In this document: piece after piece, positions 58,808 through 64,000 of the stretch | How the letters are laid out: every line of letters begins with the position of its first letter | How positions within the stretch are numbered: the first letter of the stretch is position 1 | NCBI GenBank assembly: GCA_965279255.1 | Contig: OZ257146.1 | Location: 3,100,001 to 3,164,000, forward strand | DNA length: 64,000 nucleotides | From: CAMFLJ01 sp965279255 | GTDB lineage: Bacteria > Actinomycetota > Acidimicrobiia > Acidimicrobiales > Acidimicrobilacustridaceae | Direction of reading: 5' to 3' | The notes under the pieces: model-generated | The model's input: the letters and a program-made list of their open reading frames with translations, nothing else | Told to the model about the DNA's origin: nothing | Databases searched by the model: none | Translations under genes and position numbers: made by a program

Positions 58808-60163
58808 TCAGCCGGCGGCGTAGGTCTCGACGAGCTGGCGGCGCAGGACCTTGCCGACCTCGCTGCGGGGCAGCGCGTCGATCCAGCGGAAGTCGGCGGG
58901 CACCTTGTAGGGCACGAGGTGCTCGCGGCAGTGGGCCACCAACTGCTCGGTGTCGACGGGCTCGCCGACGAGGAACGCCACCGGCACCTCGCCGAGGCGG
59001 TCGTCGGGGACACCGACCACCGAGGCCTCGCTCACTGCAGGGTGGAGGCGCAGCACCTCCTCGACGGCCTCGGGGTACACCTTGTTGCCGCCCCGGTTGA
59101 TGAGGTCGCCGGCGCGCCCCTCGATCCACACGAAGCCGTCGTCGTCGATGCGGGCCAGGTCGCCGGTGTCGATGAAGCCGTCGACGTCGCGGCGCTCGTC
59201 GATGCCGACGGCCGCGTTGGGTGGGCGCACCAGCAGGTGGCCGTCGTCGTCGACCCGGATGCCCACGCCCTTGTGGGGTCGCCCGGCGGCACCGACCTTC
59301 TCGGGGAAGGCCTTGGCGTCGGCGGCGGTCCAGCCGATGACCTCGCCCATCTCGGCCTGGCCGTAGCTGTTCAGGATGTACACGTCGCCGAACCTGGCCA
59401 CGAAGCGCTGGGCCTGCAGCGGCGACAGCGGCGCGGTGATCGAGCGCACGTACTTGAGCGGCGCCAGGTCGGTGACGTCGGAGTCGGTGAGCATGGCCAT
59501 GGCGGCGGGCGGCAGCACGGTGGAGCGGATGGCGAAGCGGCCGACCAGCTCGGCGAAGGCCGCCGGCTCGAACCGGTCCATGATCACCAGGGGCGCCCCC
59601 GCCCGGAGCCCGAAGAGCGCGTTGTAGATCCCCGCGTTGAGCGCCATCGACACGGGGATGAGGTTGGGGCTCGGCGTGCGGGCGGGAGCACCCTCGTTGC
59701 CGGCGCGCAGCGGGCCGAGCACCCGGTCGAGCAGCTCGAGGTAGGCGGTGTGGGTGTGCAGGATCGGCTTGGGCCGGCCTGTGGTGCCGGAGGTCCAGAC
59801 CACGAAGGCCACGTCCTCGGGATACGTGCGTGGCTCGCCGTCGACCCGCTCGATGCCGGCCTCGGTGACGAGCAGGGCGGGGCTGGTGTCGGCGACGACG
59901 TGGTCGATCTCGACCTGCGGGAGGCGGGGGTTGACGGGTACGTAGACGCCTCCGGCCTCCCAGATGGCGGCCATGGTGCACACCAGGTCGGGGCCGTTCG
60001 GGAGCATCACGGCCACGGCCTGGCCGGGCTCGATCGCCAGCTGCGGCACCAGCTCGGCCACCCGGGCACGCGCCTCGCCGGCGGTCATCGACTGGTCGAT
60101 CGTGAAGAGGAGGCCCTCGTCGTCGGCGAAGGGGTGGTCGAGCAGGAGGGCGGACAGCGTCAC
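58808..60163 (-). CDS. AMP-binding acyl-CoA ligase
   Basis: A 451-residue adenylate-forming enzyme, shorter than most (~510-550). WTSGTTGRPKPILHTHTAYL (P-loop), YGQAEMGEVIGW, DTGDLARIDDDGFVWIEGR (split as DTGDLARIDDDG and FVWIEGR), NRGGNKVYPEAVEEVL and the catalytic Lys in SEVGKVLRRQL. The N-terminal domain is reduced. GTG 60163 has no ribosome site, but TAATAT lies 8 nt upstream, so it is probably leaderless. It follows the CrtC-like gene on the same strand. Confidence 0.9.
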   Translation of the reverse strand: MTLSALLLDHPFADDEGLLFTIDQSMTAGEARARVAELVPQLAIEPGQAVAVMLPNGPDLVCTMAAIWEAGGVYVPVNPRLPQVEIDHVVADTSPALLVTEAGIERVDGEPRTYPEDVAFVVWTSGTTGRPKPILHTHTAYLELLDRVLGPLRAGNEGAPARTPSPNLIPVSMALNAGIYNALFGLRAGAPLVIMDRFEPAAFAELVGRFAIRSTVLPPAAMAMLTDSDVTDLAPLKYVRSITAPLSPLQAQRFVARFGDVYILNSYGQAEMGEVIGWTAADAKAFPEKVGAAGRPHKGVGIRVDDDGHLLVRPPNAAVGIDERRDVDGFIDTGDLARIDDDGFVWIEGRAGDLINRGGNKVYPEAVEEVLRLHPAVSEASVVGVPDDRLGEVPVAFLVGEPVDTEQLVAHCREHLVPYKVPADFRWIDALPRSEVGKVLRRQLVETYAAG

Positions 60164-60169
60164 GGAGCC

Positions 60170-60184
60170 GGATATTACATACGG
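60170..60184 (-). promoter_or_regulatory. shared AT-rich motif, site B, with -10 TAATAT
   Basis: CCGTATGTAATATCC on the minus strand contains the -10-like TAATAT (60177-60172) located 8 nt before GTG 60163. It is the same motif as sites A and D. Confidence 0.45.
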
Positions 60185-60206
60185 TCCATCAGCTGCCCGC
60201 CTCCCC

Positions 60207-61325
60207 TCAGCCCTCCCAGCCGTCGAGCAGGCCGGTGAGACCGGTGGGCTCGTGCGGGCCCAACGACACCTGCTCCAGCACGCCGATGCCGACCCGGTCA
60301 CCCATCCGAGCCCTCACCACGTTCTGGATGTGCATGTCGCTGATCTGGGTGCCGTCGAAGTCGGCCAGGGCCACGTCCTCGCGGCCCGTCTCGAGCTCGC
60401 CGTGGCTGGTGCCGTGGGCCCAGTACGGGTGCATGTAGCCGATGCCGCGCATGCGGAACGTGTAGAGCGTCTCGAGCTCGACCCTCACCTCGCCCTCGAC
60501 GGGGTCGGTGAAGGTGATCACCGCCCGCTGGGCGTCGCGGGTGCCCGGCTTCAGGTCGAGCTCGTAGCGGATGTCGGAGCACTCGCGCACGCCGTCGTGC
60601 CCGGTCGTGGGGGCGCCGGGCGCCAGCGGGTCGAGGACCAGCGCCGACTCGAGCCAGCGCGAGCCGTCGGGGTTCTCGTGGAGGGCGAGGTGGGTGAAGC
60701 GGTCCTCGAAGTGCAGCGGGGCCCACAGCCAGAACGCGGTCGGCATCGTCATCGGCCGGTTGGTCTCGACCCGGGCGCCGATCGGGCGGGTGCCCCACGA
60801 GCGGTCGCGGGTGCCGGGCACCATCGCGGGATCGACCGTCAGCGTCCGGTCGTCGACCGTGATGGTGCCCTCCCACGTGCCCCACTGGGTGAGGCGGGTG
60901 TTGTCCATGACCAGCACGCCGTCGGCGGTGCGACGGGTCTGCCGCGGCTCCTCGACGGCGACCGTGGTGGCCCGGAAGGTGAGGTCGACGGAGATCCCGT
61001 GCTCGTTGGGCTCGACGACGTAGCGGATCGAGCGCAGGGGCTCGACGACCTCGAGGCGGATGGGGCCGATCTCGGTCGACCGGTCGAAGGGCATCGTGCC
61101 CGAGGCGAACACCGAGTGCTCGACCCCGTCGATCACCAGGCTGAAGGCGGCGTCGACGACGCCCCGCACCGGGTAGTGGCCCATGGCTGCACCGAAGTAG
61201 AAGTCGCCGTCACGGTGGTGCCCGTTGAACCAGTACCGGTCGTAGTGGTTGGGGTCACCGGTGGCCGGGTGGGCGATCGGGTCGGCCGACGGGTGGATCG
61301 GGTAGTCGTCGAACGGTGTGAGCAC
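60207..61325 (-). CDS. CrtC/AttH-like beta-barrel protein, paralogue
   Basis: A 372-residue protein related to that at 37101-38252: both begin LTPxDD, have a DRYWF segment near residue 30 and a DR/HSWG motif (GTRDRSWGTRPIG here, about 180). It is followed by a SnoaL-free beta-rich C-terminal half. No signal peptide. GTG 61325 has GGAGG 4 nt upstream. It lies in the catabolic cluster between an SDR and an acyl-CoA ligase; binding of or isomerisation on a terpenoid or steroid-like substrate is possible but unproven. Confidence 0.75.
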   Translation of the reverse strand: MLTPFDDYPIHPSADPIAHPATGDPNHYDRYWFNGHHRDGDFYFGAAMGHYPVRGVVDAAFSLVIDGVEHSVFASGTMPFDRSTEIGPIRLEVVEPLRSIRYVVEPNEHGISVDLTFRATTVAVEEPRQTRRTADGVLVMDNTRLTQWGTWEGTITVDDRTLTVDPAMVPGTRDRSWGTRPIGARVETNRPMTMPTAFWLWAPLHFEDRFTHLALHENPDGSRWLESALVLDPLAPGAPTTGHDGVRECSDIRYELDLKPGTRDAQRAVITFTDPVEGEVRVELETLYTFRMRGIGYMHPYWAHGTSHGELETGREDVALADFDGTQISDMHIQNVVRARMGDRVGIGVLEQVSLGPHEPTGLTGLLDGWEG

Positions 61326-61377
61326 GGGGCCTCCGAGCGGGGCGGTCGATGGGTGGGGCGAGCGGTCGAGAGAGTCG

Positions 61378-62199
61378 TCAGGGTCGCACGCGACCGTCGA
61401 GGTCGTGGACGGTGAGGCCGAAGCGGTCGATGTTGTCGAGGCTCACGGTGATCTGCCCGGTGAGCTCGGGAGGGCAGTCGCAGAGGCAGACGGTTCCCTC
61501 GACCATCGCCTCGAGCGGCTCGATCTGATCGGGACGAAGGCGGTCACCCACGATGTCGGCCGCTCCCTCGGACAACACGGCCGCCCTCGGCTGCACCGCG
61601 TTGACGCGGATGCCCGTGCCCCACAGCTCCATGGCGAGGCCGTTGGTGAGCCGGTTCAGCGCCGCCTTCGACGCGCCGTAGGCCGAGATGTCCAGACGGG
61701 TCGGGGCGAACTCGTCGCCCGGTCCGCGCCAGAGCTTCGTGCTGTCGCTGGAGAGGTTCACGATCCAGCCCTCCCCCGCCTCCTCCATCGCGGGGACCAC
61801 CGCGAGGGCCAGGTCGAGAGGCGCGTTGGCGTTGGCCTCGAACATCAGGTTCCGGCGCTTGAGACTGAACCCCTTCAGCGGCTGCTGGATCGAGATGGCC
61901 GCGTTGTTCACCAGGATCTCGATCGGCCCACCGAGCTGCTCGACCGCTTCGGGCACGATGCGGGCCCGGTCGTCTGGGTCGCTGATGTCGGCCACCACGA
62001 TGCCGACCTGACCGCCGTAGCCCGCCAGCCGCGCCGCGGTCTCGTTGAGGCTGCCGGCCAGCCGGGCGTGCCTGTCGAGCGTGCGGGCGGTGATCACCAC
62101 GTCGGCGCCCTCGGCAGCGAGCCGCTCGGCGATGCCGGCGCCGATGCCCCGGCTCGAGCCGGTCACCAGGGCGCGGCGACCCTCGAATCGCGTCGTCAC
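61378..62199 (-). CDS. SDR family oxidoreductase
   Basis: A 273-residue classical SDR: VTGSSRGIGAGIAERLA, NNAAIS, LSSDSTK, catalytic YGASKAALNRL. GTG 62199 start. A trailing SLDNIDRFGLTVHDLDG end is unusual. It is divergent from an epimerase-like gene, with a motif-C site between them. Confidence 0.9.
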   Translation of the reverse strand: MTTRFEGRRALVTGSSRGIGAGIAERLAAEGADVVITARTLDRHARLAGSLNETAARLAGYGGQVGIVVADISDPDDRARIVPEAVEQLGGPIEILVNNAAISIQQPLKGFSLKRRNLMFEANANAPLDLALAVVPAMEEAGEGWIVNLSSDSTKLWRGPGDEFAPTRLDISAYGASKAALNRLTNGLAMELWGTGIRVNAVQPRAAVLSEGAADIVGDRLRPDQIEPLEAMVEGTVCLCDCPPELTGQITVSLDNIDRFGLTVHDLDGRVRP

Positions 62200-62321
62200 G
62201 GTGTCGACCCGCTCAGCTCGCCCGTGCGCCGAGGTCGAACGCCGTCATGGGGATCCTCCTCCGGGCCCGGCACCGTGCCGTCGGACCTGGCAACCCTGCC
62301 ACGCCGCTCCGCCCACCGCAT

Positions 62322-62338
62322 CAAATATCTAGTATGCC
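62322..62338. promoter_or_regulatory. shared AT-rich motif, weaker site C
   Basis: AAATATCTAGTATGCC-like sequence with an inner CTAG palindrome, in the divergent gap between the SDR and epimerase genes. It is a looser match to sites A, B and D. Confidence 0.3.
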
Positions 62339-62412
62339 GTTCGGTCGCCCGCCGTCTGGGCCTCCGGACGGCTCGGTGAGCCGGCCGACGACGTCCGTGG
62401 GAGCCTTCTGAG

Positions 62413-63513
62413 ATGACCACCAGGGTGCTGCTGATCGGCGGGACCGGCCCCACCGGGCCGGCCATCGCCCGCGGCCTCGAGGAGCGGGGCCACGACGTCA
62501 CCGTGCTCCACTCGGGCAACCACGAGGTGCCCGAGGTCGCCCACCTGCGCCACCTGCACGGCGACGTGTTCAGCGACGACGGCCTGCGCGAGGCGCTGGG
62601 CGACGAGACCTTCGACGTCACCCTCGCCACCTACGGCCGGCTCCGCTCCATCGCCGACGTGCTGCAGGGCCGCACCAGCCGCATCATCTCGGTGGGTGGG
62701 GTGCCCGTCTACAAGGGGTTCTTCGACCCGGCCATCCACCAGCCCCCGGGCCTGCCCGTGCCCCTGCGGGAGGACGCCCCGCTCGCCACCGAGCACGACG
62801 ACGGCAAGAGCTACCGCATCGGCCGCACCGAGCAGCTCCTCTTCGAGCGCCACCCCACGGCCACCCACTTCCGGTACCCCTACGTCTACGGGCCCCGTCA
62901 GCTCGCCCCACGCGAGTGGTGCGTGGTGCGCCGCATCCTCGACGGCCGCCCCTTCCTCGTGCTGCCCGACGACGGGCTCAGCCTCATCACCTTCGGCTAC
63001 GTCGACAACCTGGCCCACGCCCTCCTGCTCGCGGTCGACCAGCCCGAGGCCTCGATGGGCGAGATCTTCAACTGCGGCGACGACGAGCGCCTCACCATCC
63101 GCCAGGTCGCGGAGATCATCACCGACGAGCTGCAGCACGACTGGGAGCTCATCGGCATGCCCGCCGACCTCGCCGTGCCCGCCCGGCCGCTGCAGATGGG
63201 CTACCGATCACTGCACCGGGTGATGGACACCTCGAAGCTGCGCCAGACGCTCGGCTACGGCGACGTCGTGCCCGCCCGCGAGGCCGTGCGCCGGGCTACC
63301 CGCTGGCTGGTCGAGAACCCGCCGGAGCGCGGCGGCTACGAGGAGACAGCGCTGCAGGACCCCTTCGACTACGACGCCGAGGACAGGCTCGTGGCGTGGT
63401 GGAAGGCTGCCATCGCCGACCCGCCCGACCTCGGCTACGAGCAGGAGCCGGGCTACGGCAAGTCCTACGCCGGCCCCGGCACCCGCCACGTCCGACCCGA
63501 CACCCGCATCTGA
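62413..63513 (+). CDS. NAD-dependent epimerase/dehydratase family protein
   Basis: A 366-residue extended-SDR protein: LLIGGTGPTGPAIARGL (cofactor glycines), HLHGDVF, SVGGVPVYKGFF, a YRIGRTE segment at the active-site Tyr position, and YVYGPRQLAP. The usual YxxxK reads YRIGR here, so the catalytic Lys is replaced by Arg and activity is uncertain. ATG 62413 has GGGAG upstream. The acetoacetate-decarboxylase-family gene follows 19 nt on. Confidence 0.85.
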   Translation: MTTRVLLIGGTGPTGPAIARGLEERGHDVTVLHSGNHEVPEVAHLRHLHGDVFSDDGLREALGDETFDVTLATYGRLRSIADVLQGRTSRIISVGGVPVYKGFFDPAIHQPPGLPVPLREDAPLATEHDDGKSYRIGRTEQLLFERHPTATHFRYPYVYGPRQLAPREWCVVRRILDGRPFLVLPDDGLSLITFGYVDNLAHALLLAVDQPEASMGEIFNCGDDERLTIRQVAEIITDELQHDWELIGMPADLAVPARPLQMGYRSLHRVMDTSKLRQTLGYGDVVPAREAVRRATRWLVENPPERGGYEETALQDPFDYDAEDRLVAWWKAAIADPPDLGYEQEPGYGKSYAGPGTRHVRPDTRI

Positions 63514-63532
63514 GCCGCTCGAGGACCATGAC

Positions 63533-64000
63533 ATGACCCTTCAGGGCTGGAGCCTTCCCCTCTCCCCCGGCGGCACCGCCTCGCTGGTGCCGCCCCCGCC
63601 GTGGCACTTCTCCGGCGAGGCCCTCGGCATCGACTTCCTCGCCGACCCCGCCGCGGTCGCCGCGGTGCTGCCCGACGGCCTCGAGCCCCTGGGCGACGGC
63701 TCGTGCTCCTTCGTGTTCTGCGACTGGTCGTCGTCGGCCGAGACCGACCCCCGGGTGATCGCCGACCCGGCCCGGGGGCAGTACCGCGAGGCCTACCTGT
63801 CGGTGAACGCCGTGCTCGACGGCAGGAAGGTCGCCCGGGTGCCCTACATCTGGGTCGACAACGACCTGTCGTTCGCCCGCGGCCACATCCAGGGGTTCCC
63901 GAAGAAGATGGGCGCGGTCGCCATCACCCGGGCCGTCCGCGTCGGGCAGGGCGGCCCGAAGCTCGAGCCCGGCGGCCGCTTCGCCGGCCATGCGTCGAGC
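63533..64000 (+). CDS. acetoacetate decarboxylase family protein, 3' partial
   Basis: An open frame of 156 codons running off the right edge. It begins MTLQGWSLPLSPGGTASLVP and has the ADC-family segment GHIQGFPKKMGAVAI near residue 125, where the Schiff-base Lys would lie. AGGA precedes ATG 63533 by 7 nt. The family includes decarboxylases and condensation enzymes; the substrate is unknown. It is probably co-transcribed with the epimerase-like gene. Confidence 0.85.
   Translation, partial: MTLQGWSLPLSPGGTASLVPPPPWHFSGEALGIDFLADPAAVAAVLPDGLEPLGDGSCSFVFCDWSSSAETDPRVIADPARGQYREAYLSVNAVLDGRKVARVPYIWVDNDLSFARGHIQGFPKKMGAVAITRAVRVGQGGPKLEPGGRFAGHASS

Overview
The window is high-GC DNA (roughly 70% or more by eye) from an actinobacterium, most likely class Acidimicrobiia (inference). 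The basis is a mycothiol-dependent DinB-type enzyme, an F420-type luciferase-family oxidoreductase, a DUF222-HNH (13E12-like) gene, CrgA, and a block that matches the Mycobacterium crgA-trpG-pknB-pbpA-rodA-pstP-fhaB-fhaA-tRNA-Leu neighbourhood. No rRNA, CRISPR array, insertion sequence or prophage was seen. There is one tRNA gene, tRNA-Leu(CAG).

Layout. 1-6.4 kb: a pair of acyl-CoA dehydrogenases (the first cut by the window edge), a TerB/Coq4-like fusion, a TetR regulator divergent from an alpha/beta hydrolase with a palindromic operator between them, and an amidohydrolase-MarR pair headed by a clear MarR-type palindrome. 6.5-15.9 kb: an RNA methyltransferase divergent from a cyclopropane-fatty-acid-synthase-like enzyme, a mycothiol-dependent enzyme, a tightly coupled operon of P-type Ca2+ ATPase, zinc-ribbon protein, HtpX protease and PGPGW membrane protein, and two overlapping TrkA/RCK genes. 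16-21.5 kb: a sugar block of GH15 glycosidase, glucose-6-phosphate dehydrogenase, histidine phosphatase and sugar-porter MFS. 21.5-25 kb: PIG-L deacetylase, flavodoxin-like protein, thiolase, a small membrane protein and crgA. 25.3-33.2 kb: trpG/pabA and the cell-wall signalling operon fhaA-fhaB-pstP-rodA-pbpA-pknB, followed by tRNA-Leu.

33.3-45.5 kb holds metabolic genes: LLM oxidoreductase, DHA2-family MFS, DapB-like oxidoreductase, a CrtC/AttH-like protein with a kinase-fold neighbour, a two-module unknown protein, a SnoaL-like protein, two tandem GntR regulators, and two divergent acyl-CoA synthetases. 45.5-49 kb looks like an accessory stretch, with a RibD-C-like protein, three small uncertain genes, DUF222-HNH, an eroded palindromic repeat and a 9-bp tandem repeat. 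49-51.6 kb has a small monooxygenase, an SRPBCC-ArsR-SRPBCC operon and a lipoprotein with a structured leader. 51.6-64 kb is a catabolic cluster, probably for a hydrophobic cyclic or acyl substrate: three SDRs, a periplasmic-binding-fold protein without a signal peptide, P450, aldehyde dehydrogenase (frameshifted), hot-dog dehydratase, acyl-CoA ligase, a second CrtC/AttH-like protein, an NAD-dependent epimerase-like protein and an acetoacetate-decarboxylase-family protein cut by the right edge.

The most notable observations are a TerB/Coq4 fusion carrying the HDxxHx11E motif, a shared AT-rich 15-mer at the promoters of several catabolic genes, a signal-less substrate-binding protein inside the catabolic cluster, a 52-nt near-perfect palindromic element present in two copies, and many start codons preceded by a -10-like hexamer 6-9 nt upstream with no ribosome binding site (leaderless transcripts).
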